Positions 16,454 to 25,990 of a DNA stretch of 64,000 nt are shown here, piece by piece. The notes beneath the pieces were generated by a model that was not told where the DNA came from, made no database searches, and was given only the letters and a program-made list of their open reading frames with translations. Position 1 is the first letter of the stretch, and each line of letters begins with the position of its first letter. The position numbers and the translations under genes were made by a program. The stretch covers positions 496,001 through 560,000 of the forward strand of contig NZ_JAICBX010000002.1 in the NCBI RefSeq assembly GCF_019492055.1. Reading direction: 5' to 3'. Origin of the DNA: Flavimaribacter sediminis (lineage in GTDB: Bacteria > Pseudomonadota > Alphaproteobacteria > Rhizobiales > Rhizobiaceae).

Positions 16454-17035
16454 ATGACAACCGAAACCAGCACCAGGCCCGCCAAGGTCGCCATGAACGG
16501 CGTCGACGTTCCCACGCTTCTGGCCACGATCGGCGCAGTCGGCGATGCGCGAGAACTCGCAAAGTTCACCTTCCGCGCCAAGGGCGACTGGATCAGCGGC
16601 GCCCACAGCCGGGTTTCCATACGCGACTATTTCGGCGCAGGCGCCGAACAGGATCGCGAACGGACCATGACGGTCGACGCCGACCACACCACAGTGCTCT
16701 GCGGCGACGACGAAGGCCCGACCCCGGTGGAACTGCTGCTTGCCGCCCTTTCAGCCTGCATCACGGCCGGTATCGGCAACATCGCCTCCGCTCGCCAGAT
16801 CAAGCTGAACTCTGTCGAGACGACCGTTGAAGGCGATATCGACGTGCAGGGCATTCTCGGCCTCAACGAAGACGTGCGCAACGGCTTCAGCGGCATTCGC
16901 GCCACGTTCAAGATCAGCGGCGACGCTTCCTCCGAACAGCTGCGCAAGATCGTCGAACAGTCGATCGCCCGTTCGGCCGTCTTCGACGTGCTGACCAATG
17001 GCGTTCCCGTCGACATTGTCGCGCAGACCGCCTGA
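16454..17035 (+). CDS. OsmC family protein
   Basis: The protein has 193 aa, start ATG 16454. The OsmC/Ohr fold runs from about residue 35 (KFTFRAKGDWISGAHSRV) to the end, with the motif GPTPVELLLAALSACITAG carrying the first redox Cys (Cys102). The usual second Cys of Ohr/OsmC peroxidases is absent: the matching region reads IARSAVFDVLTNGVPVDI. It therefore belongs to the one-Cys OsmC subgroup and may not be a classical organic hydroperoxide reductase. The flavin monooxygenase gene follows after 61 nt. It sits under GAAAC-repeat site 5, linking it to the neighbouring two-component system. Confidence 0.88.
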   Translation: MTTETSTRPAKVAMNGVDVPTLLATIGAVGDARELAKFTFRAKGDWISGAHSRVSIRDYFGAGAEQDRERTMTVDADHTTVLCGDDEGPTPVELLLAALSACITAGIGNIASARQIKLNSVETTVEGDIDVQGILGLNEDVRNGFSGIRATFKISGDASSEQLRKIVEQSIARSAVFDVLTNGVPVDIVAQTA

Positions 17036-17096
17036 CGACAAGACCGGCGGGCGCATATCGCCCGCCGCCTTTCCCATTTCCCCCGGAGAAATTCCC

Positions 17097-18350
17097 GTGT
17101 CATTTCGCAGCGATACAGTCATCATTGGAGCAGGACAGGCAGGTCTCGCGATGAGCCACTGCCTGACGAGACTTGGCGTCGATCACGTATTGATCGAACG
17201 CGGCCGGGTCGGCGAACGCTGGCGCACCGAAAGATGGGATTCGCTTCGCCTGCTCACTCCCAACTGGATGACCAGATTGCCGGGGCGCCTGTATTCGGGC
17301 GACGATCCGACAGGCTTCATGGATTGCCGGGACGTTGTCCGGCTCCTCGAAGACTATCGTCAGGCTTTCGCCGCCCCCGTCATGTCCAACACCCGCGTCA
17401 TACAGCTTTGCGCAGCCAACGGCGGCTACCGGATCGCCACAGACAGGGGCGACTGGTTCGCGCGCACGGTCGTGATCGCCACCGGCGCCTGCGACAAACC
17501 CTGTGTTCCAACGATAACCAAACGCTTGACGGACCGGATTGTGCACCTGGCGCCTTCCGATTACAAAAACGCGGCGCATCTGCCAAAAGGCGGAGTGCTG
17601 GTCGTCGGGGCTTCTGCCTCCGGCATCCAGCTCGCCGAGGAGATCCACCGTTCAGGCCGCAACGTCGCAATCTCGACCGGCCGGCACGTGTCGGTCCCGC
17701 GTAGCTATCGCGGCCGCGACATCACCGAATGGCTCGATCTCTGCGGCTTCCTTTCCGATGAGCGCCGGCCCGACGCCGACCCGCAACAGCTGGCAAGACA
17801 GCCTTCACTGCAGTTGATCGGCAGCGAGAACCGCCGCTCCATCGGTCTTGCCGAGCTTTCCCGACAAGGCATCCGGGTTCTCGGACGCGCCATCAACGCC
17901 GAGGATCGGCATATGCAGTTCGCGTCCGATCTCGATACGGAGTGCGCGGCCGCCCGGGAGCGCCGGCAGCGACTGCTTGCGCGCATCGACGCCCATATCG
18001 ACGACACCGCCCTTGAAGCGCCGGAAGATCCCGCTGCATGGGAAAGCGGTTATGTGCCTGACAATCCGGCAGGATGGCTCGACTTGCAGGCCGAGGGGAT
18101 CGAGACGATCATCTGGGCGACCGGCTTTCGCCGGGACTATTCCTGGATGCAGGTTCCCGTGCTCGACCGCCACGGCGAAATCGAAAACACCCTGGGCGCC
18201 ACAGCCGCGCCTGGCCTGTTCGTGCTTGGCCTGCCCTTCATGCGCCGCAGGGCGTCGACATTCATCGACGGCGTCGGCCGCGACGCCGAGCACCTGGCGC
18301 CGCTGATCGCCAGGCAGCTCAACCATCCGGCCGGTTCGCTGGCCGCGTGA
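17097..18350 (+). CDS. FAD-dependent flavin monooxygenase (FMO-like)
   Basis: The start is GTG 17097 (417 aa), with GGAGA about 8 nt upstream; the longer open frame overlaps OsmC. It has an N-terminal FAD Rossmann motif VIIGAGQAGLAMSHCL (about residues 6-21), a GERWRTERWDSLRLLTPN segment, a second nucleotide site VLVVGASASGIQLAEEI (NADPH, about 165-181) and the ATGF motif near the C-terminus (IIWATGFRRDYSW). These are hallmarks of FMO/YUCCA-type oxygenases acting on soft nucleophiles such as thiols, sulfides and amines. The substrate is unknown; neighbours OsmC and MetA suggest sulfur or redox metabolism. The next gene begins 10 nt after the stop. Confidence 0.88.
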   Translation: MSFRSDTVIIGAGQAGLAMSHCLTRLGVDHVLIERGRVGERWRTERWDSLRLLTPNWMTRLPGRLYSGDDPTGFMDCRDVVRLLEDYRQAFAAPVMSNTRVIQLCAANGGYRIATDRGDWFARTVVIATGACDKPCVPTITKRLTDRIVHLAPSDYKNAAHLPKGGVLVVGASASGIQLAEEIHRSGRNVAISTGRHVSVPRSYRGRDITEWLDLCGFLSDERRPDADPQQLARQPSLQLIGSENRRSIGLAELSRQGIRVLGRAINAEDRHMQFASDLDTECAAARERRQRLLARIDAHIDDTALEAPEDPAAWESGYVPDNPAGWLDLQAEGIETIIWATGFRRDYSWMQVPVLDRHGEIENTLGATAAPGLFVLGLPFMRRRASTFIDGVGRDAEHLAPLIARQLNHPAGSLAA

Positions 18351-18360
18351 GGGAAAGATC

Positions 18361-19278
18361 ATGACCTTGTTCGTTCCAAAGGGATTCGACGCCGTGCGTG
18401 AACTGGTCGCTGAGGGACGCCCGGTCCAGGTCGGACGTCCGGAGCAAAGCCTCCGCATCGGGCTCCTCAACCTGATGCCGAAGAAGAAGATCGCCGAGCG
18501 CCAGTTCGCGCGGCTGCTTTCGACCGACCGTCACAGCGTCGACCTGACGCTTCTGCACATGGCAGGTCACCGGGCGCGCCATTGCCCGACCGATTATCTC
18601 AACAGGGTCTACCGGCCCGCGACAATCGGAACGATCGCGAGGCTCGACGGCCTGATCGTGACCGGCGCGCCGATCGAACATCTGGAGTTTTGCGAAGTTG
18701 ACTACTGGGAGAAGCTGGCCGCGATCCTGGATTTCGCGCGCGACTCCCACATGCCGGCCCTGTTCATCTGCTGGGCCGCCCAGGCGGCGCTTTACCGTTA
18801 TTACGGCGTCGCCAAGCAACCATTGCAAGAGAAGGCTTTCGGCGTCTTCCCCCAACACGTCCTCGAACCTCGTTCGGAGATCGTCGCAGGGCTCGGACCG
18901 GTGTTTCCGACGCCGGTGTCCCGCCATACGACCATCAAGCCTATCGACGTTCTGAAACATCCCGGTTCTCTGAAACTGATTGCAGGATGCGACCGGACTG
19001 GCCCCGCGCTGGTGGAAGACCGGGTGACGCGATCGGTCTACATGTTCAATCATCTCGAATATGAGGAGGACACGCTTCAGAAAGAATATCTCCGGGATCG
19101 GCTGTCGGGGCACAGTATTCGCGAGCCTCTGGATCATTGCAATGTTGCAAGCTCCGGAAAAATCGGCGAAATAACATGGGGAACTACAGCACGCCGCTTT
19201 TTCTCCAACTGGCTCGACCGGGTCTCCGTGCAGTCTTGTCTCGCGCGCCGGATGAAATCGGACAGGAAGGTTGCCTGA
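18361..19278 (+). CDS. metA: Homoserine O-acyltransferase (MetA family)
   Basis: The protein has 305 aa, close to the 309 of the E. coli enzyme, with a GAGGGAAAG site. It transfers succinyl or acetyl from CoA to homoserine, the first committed step of methionine synthesis. Signatures are LRIGLLNLMPKKKIAE, LIVTGAPIEHLEF, the nucleophile Cys137 in ALFICWAAQAALY, and the catalytic His/Glu segment YMFNHLEYEEDTLQKEY. The metZ gene at 36.5-37.7 kb would use the product if it is O-succinylhomoserine. No SAM riboswitch can precede this gene, because only 10 nt separate it from the flavoprotein gene. Confidence 0.92.
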   Translation: MTLFVPKGFDAVRELVAEGRPVQVGRPEQSLRIGLLNLMPKKKIAERQFARLLSTDRHSVDLTLLHMAGHRARHCPTDYLNRVYRPATIGTIARLDGLIVTGAPIEHLEFCEVDYWEKLAAILDFARDSHMPALFICWAAQAALYRYYGVAKQPLQEKAFGVFPQHVLEPRSEIVAGLGPVFPTPVSRHTTIKPIDVLKHPGSLKLIAGCDRTGPALVEDRVTRSVYMFNHLEYEEDTLQKEYLRDRLSGHSIREPLDHCNVASSGKIGEITWGTTARRFFSNWLDRVSVQSCLARRMKSDRKVA

Positions 19279-19378
19279 CAAAGTGGTCCTCGCAGACACC
19301 AGTTGATGTCGTTCGTGGATTTGTTTCTGTCCGCAGCACGACAGTGGACTTCGACCATCGAGCAAAGGCGCCAGAGAT

Positions 19379-19738
19379 ATGTCGGACAGAACGCTCTTCG
19401 AGAAATACGGTGGATTTGCAAGTGTGAGCAAGGTGGTGCTCGCCTTCTACGATACTTTGCTCGACAGCGACGAGATCGGTCCGTTCTTCGACGATGTCGA
19501 CATGTCGCGCATGGTGGACCACCAGACCAAGTTCATATCGTCGCTGCTCGGCGGACCGGCGTCCTATACGGACGTGCAGCTCCGCCAGTTCCACAGAAAC
19601 CTGGACATCACCAACGCTCATTTCGACGAACTGAAGGTCGTGTTGGAGGAGACGCTCGCCAACCACGGTTTTGAACCGGAGGATATCCAGACTGCGCTTG
19701 ATGCTATCGAGGCGCGCAGAGAACTGATTGTGGATTAG
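19379..19738 (+). CDS. Group I truncated hemoglobin (trHbN-like)
   Basis: The protein has 119 aa. The N-terminal LFEKYGG, B-helix Tyr24 (VVLAFYDTLL, position B10), the LLGGPASY turn and proximal His81 (ITNAHFDEL, F8) match two-on-two globins. These heme proteins bind O2 and NO and act in NO dioxygenation or gas sensing. Only 3 nt separate its stop from the adenylate cyclase start, so the two are almost certainly cotranslated; a sensing role for the cyclase is an inference from this pairing. Confidence 0.9.
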   Translation: MSDRTLFEKYGGFASVSKVVLAFYDTLLDSDEIGPFFDDVDMSRMVDHQTKFISSLLGGPASYTDVQLRQFHRNLDITNAHFDELKVVLEETLANHGFEPEDIQTALDAIEARRELIVD

Positions 19739-19741
19739 TCA

Positions 19742-20794
19742 ATGTCGATCGAAGCCATCAATGAACAGCTTTTGCGCGCCATCGGGGTCGGCGTGGCCCT
19801 GCTTGGCAGGAAAACCCTGCAGTTTCATTTCCACAACGACACTTTCGAGGAATGGTTCGGCAATCCGAACGGCCCGGCGACTTTGCAGGACATATTCAGC
19901 GATTTCGACGTCGAGGAACTGAACAAGAGCCTGAACGAGACGGGCCGCTATACGACCGAGGTCAAGTTCAAGAAGAAGCGGCGCACCATGGTGATTGCGC
20001 TGGACTTCACCGCAACCGAGGAACGCGAGCCGGAAATCGCCGTGCTCGTGTGCCAGAACATCACCCGCATACGGGAACTGGAGTCGATGATCGATTCCTA
20101 TTCGATGATGGTCGAGCGCAACACGCGCGAGATCAAGCGGGAAAAGGAGCAGGTGGAGAAGCTGCTGCTCAACCTGATGCCGCGCTCCGTCTACGAGGAA
20201 TACAAGACTTTCGGAGTCGTCACGCCACAGCTTTACGAACCCGTTTCGGTTTTGATGCTGGATTTCGTAGGCTTTTCGGAAACCGTGACTGCGCTCGACC
20301 CCAGCGTCACCGTGACCGAGTTGAACGACATATACAGTTCCTTCGACCGGATCGGCGAGCAGTTCGGCTGCGAACGCATCAAGACGATCGGCGACGCCTA
20401 CATCACCGTCGCCGGCCTGCCCGATCCGACGCCTGACCATGCGCGAGCGGCGGCGAACGCGGCGATCCGCTTTATTCGCTATCTGGAACGGCGCAACGCC
20501 AGCCATCCGCATCAATGGCAATGCCGAATCGGGCTCGGCGTCGGCTCCGTTGTCGGTTCAGTCGTCGGCATTCAGAAATATGTCTACGATATTTTCGGCC
20601 CGGCGGTGAATCACGCCACCAGGCTTCAGAGTTTTTCCGAACCGATGCAGATCAGCGTCCAGGACGAGATGGCGCGCGCCCTCAGCGAGCAGTTCGAACT
20701 GGAGAATATGGGCGTCCAGTCGATTTCCGGCCTACCGGACCAGCCGGTGTGGCGCCTTCTGGACAACCGCAAGGGCATTGCTGCATCCGTGTGA
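19742..20794 (+). CDS. PAS-like domain class III adenylate cyclase
   Basis: The protein has 350 aa and no membrane segments. About residues 1-110 form a PAS-like domain, residues 112-150 a charged coiled-coil (signalling helix), and about 165-325 the cyclase catalytic domain. All catalytic residues expected of an adenylate cyclase are present: metal-binding Asp174 (LMLDFVGFSE) and Asp218 (KTIGDAYITVAG), adenine-selecting Lys214 and Asp283 (VYDIFG), and transition-state Asn290/Arg294 (NHATR). It should make cAMP in the cytosol. Its coupling to a truncated globin suggests control by O2, NO or redox state. Confidence 0.9.
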   Translation: MSIEAINEQLLRAIGVGVALLGRKTLQFHFHNDTFEEWFGNPNGPATLQDIFSDFDVEELNKSLNETGRYTTEVKFKKKRRTMVIALDFTATEEREPEIAVLVCQNITRIRELESMIDSYSMMVERNTREIKREKEQVEKLLLNLMPRSVYEEYKTFGVVTPQLYEPVSVLMLDFVGFSETVTALDPSVTVTELNDIYSSFDRIGEQFGCERIKTIGDAYITVAGLPDPTPDHARAAANAAIRFIRYLERRNASHPHQWQCRIGLGVGSVVGSVVGIQKYVYDIFGPAVNHATRLQSFSEPMQISVQDEMARALSEQFELENMGVQSISGLPDQPVWRLLDNRKGIAASV

Positions 20795-20806
20795 TGCATT
20801 TCAGGT

Positions 20807-22546
20807 TTAGGGCTGATCGCTTCCGACGCCGTGATGCACGCGAAACAGGTTTCCAGGATCGTATTTGCGTTTGATCGCGAGCAACCGACCGTAGTGCGGT
20901 CCATACAGCGCCTGTTTCCAGTCTGCTTCGAAATAGTCGCATTCGTTGAGATACGCGCCACCGCCCGGCGTCGCCTCGCGCAGCAAATTCATGGCGGCCG
21001 AGATTTGGCGGGACCTTTCGCGTCCACCGTCTATATCGGGTTCACGGTCCGGCATGTCCGGGTAGCGCCCGGATTGGCGCGTGGCGGAAATGACCAGGGC
21101 GCCGGCTTCGAGCGCAGCCGGGTGAATGGCCGTCTCCCGCTCGCGCTCCATCACGTCGGCCGGAACGCCGGCCAGTCCCTTGTTGACGTGCAGGCTCAGA
21201 CTTGCGAAGCGCGACGCCTGCAGGAACAACGTCGCGAGTTCGCTTGGATTTTCGAACAGCTTCAGAGGAATCCAGCGCGACTGATAGGTGTCAATATAGG
21301 CGGCCGCTTCGCCGCTGTTCGCCTTCCACCAGAAATGATCGGGCACCGCGCCCGGCAGTTCGTCGATGACGATGAAATCCGGGTCCGTTTCCTTCCAGTA
21401 GTCGATATTCCAGAGATCCTTGAAAGGGTGGCTCTGATACGCCATTTCGCTTTTGAAGACGTCCGGGTGTTGCGCGAGTTTGTCAAGCAGCGGCCGCCAC
21501 ACGGCCTGCGCCTCCTCGACGGTCATATCGAGCCATGTCATGAAGATGTCGACGGAGTTGTCCGGATTGACCCTGATCTGCTCGCCCCAGTGGGGATTGT
21601 TCAGATGATCCGGAAAGAAATCGAACAGCATCTTCAAGAGCTGGTGAAAGGCGAGGTCTTCTTTGGCCTTCAGACTGCCCTGCACGAGACCCATGGTTTC
21701 CGGCGTTTCATGGGTGCGGTAGAACACCTTCGTGACGATGCCGAAGGTCGAGCCGCCACCGCCGCGCAGCGCCCAGAAAAGATCCTCGTTCCGGTAGGCG
21801 TTCGCCGTCAGTATTTCACCGTCCGCGGTGACGACCTCATATTGCAGCACGCCGCCGGCGCCTGATCCGAACCGTTTGGAGAAACTGCCGTAACCACCGC
21901 CCTGGACGAAGCCTCCCGCGGCGCCGACGCTGGTGCAGCCGCCGCCCTGAACATAACGGCCATTGGCGCTCGCCGCCTGGTAAACGTCGATCCACAGCGC
22001 GCCGGCTCCGGCGCTGATCGCCGGAAGCGCCTTGACGCCTTTTGGCGCGCCATCCGGTCTGAAGCTCTTGATGAAGGACACGTCCCGCATGTTCACGGTC
22101 CAGACGAGCAGGGAATCAGGCGCGCAATTGCGGCCGAGATAATCGTGTCCGGCGCCCTTGACGACCAGTTTGACGCCGTTTTCACGGGCGAAGTTGACCG
22201 CAGCGGCGATGTCCTTCGACGAGTTCGCTGCGACCGCATAGGGACTGACGACCGATTTCCAGGCGTCGAGCCATCCGTTCGTCTGGGTGGCGCCTGCATG
22301 ACGCTGGGCGAAAAACGGATTCTTCAAATTTGCGAGCATTGTCGAACAGCCTTCGCCAGCGGGGTCGATCACGCAGGCTTCAAACGGAGACGGCACCGGC
22401 AGCAGCCGGCCGCCAACCTCCCTGGAAAGCGCGGCCCAGACATCCGCCTCCGGCCATTCGGACGCTCTTGCCGGAAGGAGCCCGAGCATCGTTGCGCCCG
22501 ACAGGCTCGCAACGCCGTTCATGAGGGTTCTGCGTGTGAGGCGCAT
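20807..22546 (-). CDS. Exported FAD-linked oxidase, berberine-bridge-enzyme type
   Basis: ATG 22546 (579 aa) has an AAAGGAA site; the open frame starts 24 nt earlier. A Tat-like signal (MRLTRRTLMNGVASLSGATML) implies periplasmic export of a folded flavoprotein. The FAD-binding domain has NGVKLVVKGAGHDYLGRN, where the His is the usual flavin-linking residue, and GGGCTSVGAAGGFVQGGGYG. The C-terminal BBE motif is present (YLNECDYFEADWKQALYG...KYDPGNLFRVHHGVGSD). Such enzymes oxidise sugars, alkaloids or other alcohols using O2. The substrate is unknown. It is convergent with the cyclase gene, 12 nt apart. Confidence 0.88.
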   Translation of the reverse strand: MRLTRRTLMNGVASLSGATMLGLLPARASEWPEADVWAALSREVGGRLLPVPSPFEACVIDPAGEGCSTMLANLKNPFFAQRHAGATQTNGWLDAWKSVVSPYAVAANSSKDIAAAVNFARENGVKLVVKGAGHDYLGRNCAPDSLLVWTVNMRDVSFIKSFRPDGAPKGVKALPAISAGAGALWIDVYQAASANGRYVQGGGCTSVGAAGGFVQGGGYGSFSKRFGSGAGGVLQYEVVTADGEILTANAYRNEDLFWALRGGGGSTFGIVTKVFYRTHETPETMGLVQGSLKAKEDLAFHQLLKMLFDFFPDHLNNPHWGEQIRVNPDNSVDIFMTWLDMTVEEAQAVWRPLLDKLAQHPDVFKSEMAYQSHPFKDLWNIDYWKETDPDFIVIDELPGAVPDHFWWKANSGEAAAYIDTYQSRWIPLKLFENPSELATLFLQASRFASLSLHVNKGLAGVPADVMERERETAIHPAALEAGALVISATRQSGRYPDMPDREPDIDGGRERSRQISAAMNLLREATPGGGAYLNECDYFEADWKQALYGPHYGRLLAIKRKYDPGNLFRVHHGVGSDQP

Positions 22547-22736
22547 GGATGTTCCTTTCCCTGTCCGCATCGTATCCCACGAAGCTAACTATCTGATAAA
22601 TATCCGGAAGCCTCCCCGATCCTGGCCAGCACGCTAGCACAGGAATGACTGCCGGCAAACCATGACCATATTTTCTACAAACAGCGCCGGTGATATATGT
22701 GCGCGCTCTATCATTGGTTGCAGCGGAGAATCAGGC

Positions 22737-23231
22737 ATGCATTTCGAGATACGGGACGCGCGGGTCGAAGACGCCGAAGCGCTGCACGAAATTCTCACCA
22801 GCGCCCACGTGATGGAGGGGACGATGCGCCTGCCAGTCGCTTCGCTCTCCAGTACCCGCGCGCGCATCACGCCGCGTGACGGCTACATACAGCTCGTCGC
22901 GCTTGCCGGCGAAGAGCTTGCAGCTTTCAGCGAACTCGTTACCCATCCCGGCATAGCCAGGTTCAGCCATGTCGGCGAAATCAACATGATCGTCACACAT
23001 GCCGAATGGCGAAGGAAAGGCGCCGCACGGACCTTGATGGCCGCGATGATCGACCTGGCCGACAACTGGCTCAACTTGCGGCGGCTCTATCTCACCGCAT
23101 TCGTCGACAATCCTGCGCGGGCGCTTTACGAGGAGATGGGGTTCGTCGTGGAAGGAACGATGAAGGACTACGCCTACAGACGCGGCGACTATGTCGACGC
23201 GCACCTCATGGCGCGCCTGCAGACGCGATGA
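22737..23231 (+). CDS. GNAT family N-acetyltransferase (164 aa)
   Basis: The start at ATG 22737 is supported by GGAGA 8-12 nt upstream; the upstream in-frame ATG lacks a site. The whole chain is a GNAT domain: MHFEIRDARVEDAEALHEIL, beta4 INMIVTHAEWRRKGAARTLM with an acetyl-CoA loop R-R-K-G-A-A, and a C-terminal NPARALYEEMGFVVEGTMKDYAYRRGDYVD, the pattern of RimI/phosphinothricin-type acetyltransferases. The acceptor is unknown. It is divergent from the oxidase and convergent with the ABC operon. Confidence 0.88.
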   Translation: MHFEIRDARVEDAEALHEILTSAHVMEGTMRLPVASLSSTRARITPRDGYIQLVALAGEELAAFSELVTHPGIARFSHVGEINMIVTHAEWRRKGAARTLMAAMIDLADNWLNLRRLYLTAFVDNPARALYEEMGFVVEGTMKDYAYRRGDYVDAHLMARLQTR

Positions 23232-23292
23232 TATTCCAGATACGATCGACCGTACCGTAACGCGGCGCCTTGCGGGCGCAGGTCTGACTGCC

Positions 23293-24066
23293 TCAGATCG
23301 CCAGATATTCGTTGCGCAGTTCCTCATTGTCGAGGACCTCGCGCGCGCTGCCGGAAAAGACCACTTCGCCCATATCGACGATCACGGCCTTGTCGGCGAG
23401 CTTGAGGGCCGCCACAGCGTTCTGTTCGACGATGATGGTCGTGATGCCCAGTTCCTTGATCTGCCTCACGATGGATTCGATCTCCTGGACGATGACGGGA
23501 GCCAGACCTTCATAGGGTTCGTCGAGAAGAAGCAGCTTGACCTCGCGGGCCAGCGCGCGGGCGACGGCAAGCATCTGCTGTTCGCCGCCGGAAAGGGTGG
23601 TGCCGATCTGCGTGCGCCTTTCGGCCAGTCGCGGGAAATGCTCGTAGATGCGTTCGAGCTCCCAGCCTTTCGGCTCGGCGACCTGCGACAGGACGAGGTT
23701 TTCCTCGACCGTCAGGCCGCCAATGATGCGCCTGTCCTCGGGAACGAGCTGGATGCCGAGCTGGGCCGCCTGCCAGGCCTTCTTGTCGTGAAGGCTCTCG
23801 CCGTTGAGGTAGATTTCACCGCGCTGCAAGGCCGGGTCGTCAACCCTGGCGATGGTGCGCATGGTCGAGGTTTTTCCGGCGCCGTTGCGGCCAAGCAATG
23901 CGAGAATCTCGCCCTCGTTCAGTTCCAGCGAAATGCCCTGAACGATGTAGGACTCGCCGTAGTAGGAATGTATGTCCCTGACACTGAAAAAAGACTGGCC
24001 GGTTTCCGACATTGAAACATCCGTCCCCTGGAACTGCAATTCATTGGTATCTGTTCTCGTCAGCAT
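23293..24066 (-). CDS. livF: Branched-chain amino acid/amide ABC transporter ATPase, LivF-like
   Basis: Start ATG 24066 lies 1 nt after the livG stop (257 aa); an internal ATG at 24012 would give a more typical 239 aa and is a real alternative. It has Walker A GRNGAGKTS, signature LSGGEQQM, Walker B LLLDEPYEGLAP and switch IIVEQN, the LivF hallmark. It lacks the long extra insert of LivG. It is the last gene of a five-gene operon; the substrate group (amino acid, amide or urea-like) is not fixed by sequence. Confidence 0.9.
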   Translation of the reverse strand: MLTRTDTNELQFQGTDVSMSETGQSFFSVRDIHSYYGESYIVQGISLELNEGEILALLGRNGAGKTSTMRTIARVDDPALQRGEIYLNGESLHDKKAWQAAQLGIQLVPEDRRIIGGLTVEENLVLSQVAEPKGWELERIYEHFPRLAERRTQIGTTLSGGEQQMLAVARALAREVKLLLLDEPYEGLAPVIVQEIESIVRQIKELGITTIIVEQNAVAALKLADKAVIVDMGEVVFSGSAREVLDNEELRNEYLAI

Positions 24067-24067
24067 G

Positions 24068-24829
24068 TCAATGCGCCCCGCCCAGATAGGCTTCCTGCAC
24101 GACCGGGTTGCCCTTGATCTCCTCCGGCTTGCCGGAAGCGATGATCCGGCCCTGCGCAAGCACTGAAATCCGGTCGGCGAGCGAGAACACAACATGCATG
24201 TCGTGCTCGATGATGACCTTGGTCATGCCGCGCTGCTTTATCGTCTTCAGAAGATCGACCGTTCGATTGGTGTCATGCCGCGACATGCCGGCTGTCGGCT
24301 CGTCGAGCAGCAGTAGTTTCGGCTTCTGGATCAGGCACATGGCCAGTTCCAGCCGGCGCTTGTCGCCGCGTGACAACGATCCGGCTTCCGTGTCCTTCAA
24401 TGCGGCGAGGCCAACGTCTTCCAGGTTCTTTTCCGCCTCGGCGCGCACGTCTCCCTCAAGACGAAGCTTTCTGAAGGGACGCAGTCTGAAGGCGCCGTCG
24501 CGGCTCGCAAAGGCCGGGATCATCACATTGTCGAGCAGCGACAGATCGGGAAAGATCTCCGGCGTCTGGAACACGCGCGAGACCCCGAGCTGATTGATCT
24601 GGTAGGGCGTATGGCTGTCGAGAACCTCGCCGTCGAAGACCACATGTCCCTTGTCGGGCTTGATGCGCCCGACGCAGACATTCAAGAGGGTCGATTTGCC
24701 GGCGCCGTTTGGCCCGATGATTGCGTGGGTCTCGCCCTCGTCGACCCGAAGATCGACATCGCTGAGCGCGCGCAGACCACCGAAATTCTTGTGGACGTCG
24801 GCGACGTGGAGAACTGCATTGGCGACCAT
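24068..24829 (-). CDS. livG: Branched-chain amino acid/amide ABC transporter ATPase, LivG-like
   Basis: The protein has 253 aa with a GGGAGC site. It has Walker A GPNGAGKST, the LivG-type insert after the Q-loop (RVFQTPEIFPDLSLLDNVMI), signature LSRGDKRRLELAM (SRGD instead of the usual SGG), Walker B LLLDEPTAGMS and VIIEHDMHVVF. A C-terminal EIKGNPVVQEAYLGG is the typical LivG ending. It works with LivF on the inner face of the LivHM channel. Confidence 0.92.
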   Translation of the reverse strand: MVANAVLHVADVHKNFGGLRALSDVDLRVDEGETHAIIGPNGAGKSTLLNVCVGRIKPDKGHVVFDGEVLDSHTPYQINQLGVSRVFQTPEIFPDLSLLDNVMIPAFASRDGAFRLRPFRKLRLEGDVRAEAEKNLEDVGLAALKDTEAGSLSRGDKRRLELAMCLIQKPKLLLLDEPTAGMSRHDTNRTVDLLKTIKQRGMTKVIIEHDMHVVFSLADRISVLAQGRIIASGKPEEIKGNPVVQEAYLGGAH

Positions 24830-24841
24830 GTCGATTGCTCC

Positions 24842-25987
24842 CTATTCCGCCGGTTGCGCCACGGCGGCGCTTTCGGTCTTGGCCTTGCCGCCGCCGCCCC
24901 CGCCGATCCAGCGCACCAGTCTGCGCCAGCCTTCCATGATGCCGCCTGGCAGGAAGATGACGATCAGCATGAAGAGCACGCCAAGCGTGAGGTGCCAGCC
25001 TTCGCCGACGAACAGTCCGGAAATGGCCACGGCCGCATTCGCCAGCGGCTCGGGCAGGAAGGAAAAGGTCTGCTCCAGCGTGGCGTCGTTGAAGGCCGAA
25101 AAGATGTTTTCGAAATACTTGATCAGCCAGGCGCCCAGCATCGGGCCGATCAGCGTGCCTGCGCCGCCGAGGATCGTCATCAGAACGACCTCGCCGGAAG
25201 CCGTCCACTGCATGCGCTCGGCGCCCGCCAGCGGGTCTGTCACCGCCAGGAGAGAGCCGGCGAGCCCGGCGAACATTCCGGAAATGACGAAGGCCGTCTG
25301 CGTATATGGCCGCGTATTGAAGCCGGTGTAGTTCATGCGGTTCTGGTTCGACTTGATGCCGAGTAGGGTCAGGCCCAGGGGCGACTTGAAGATACGCCGG
25401 CTGATGAAGAAGCAGATGATCAGCATGACGGCGCAGAAATAGAAGCCGGGATAGCCGCTCATCGGCAGACCGAAAAAGTTCGTCGAGGGCAGTCCCGCGC
25501 CCGCCGGTCCGAACATGCGGTCGATGATGCGGGGATCCTGCAGGGTCAGTTGCAGACCGGTTTCGCCGTTGGTGATCGGCGTCAGCACCGAATAGGCCAG
25601 ATTGTAGCACATCTGAGCGAAAGCCAGCGTCAGGATCGAGAAGTAGATCCCCGAACGGCGAAGGCTCACATAACCGATAAGGAAAGCGAAGACGCCGGAG
25701 AAAAGGATGCCAAAGGCGATCGCGGGAAGCACGTTCATCGTGAAGAGCTTGAAGGACCACACGGCTGCGTAGGAGCCGACGCCGAGAAAGGCCGCGTGCC
25801 CGAAGGAAAGGTATCCGGTCAGGCCGAACAGGATGTTGAAGCCCATGGCGAAGATCGCGAAGATCGCGAATTTCTGGAGCAGGTCGGGATAGTTCGCCCC
25901 GAGCGGCGTCAGCCAGAGCGGCATCAGCAGAATGACGGCTGAAAAGACCACAAGCGCAACGGGTTCTCTGTCTAGTAGCTTTGTCAT
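24842..25987 (-). CDS. livM: Branched-chain amino acid/amide ABC transporter permease, LivM-like
   Basis: The protein has 381 aa, with GGAGGAATAGACC before the ATG. There are about ten membrane segments; the family motif [21 protein letters not shown] lies near residues 52-72 and [17 protein letters not shown] near 265. The C-terminus has a low-complexity Gly/Lys tail ([12 protein letters not shown]) after the last helix. It pairs with LivH, whose stop is 3 nt upstream. Confidence 0.92.
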   Translation of the reverse strand: MTKLLDREPVALVVFSAVILLMPLWLTPLGANYPDLLQKFAIFAIFAMGFNILFGLTGYLSFGHAAFLGVGSYAAVWSFKLFTMNVLPAIAFGILFSGVFAFLIGYVSLRRSGIYFSILTLAFAQMCYNLAYSVLTPITNGETGLQLTLQDPRIIDRMFGPAGAGLPSTNFFGLPMSGYPGFYFCAVMLIICFFISRRIFKSPLGLTLLGIKSNQNRMNYTGFNTRPYTQTAFVISGMFAGLAGSLLAVTDPLAGAERMQWTASGEVVLMTILGGAGTLIGPMLGAWLIKYFENIFSAFNDATLEQTFSFLPEPLANAAVAISGLFVGEGWHLTLGVLFMLIVIFLPGGIMEGWRRLVRWIGGGGGGKAKTESAAVAQPAE

Positions 25988-25990
25988 GGT

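Noticed and set aside
18351-18360. SAM-II riboswitch upstream of metA
   Set aside because: Only 10 nt separate metA from the preceding stop, and no aptamer motif is seen in the 3' end of the flavoprotein gene.
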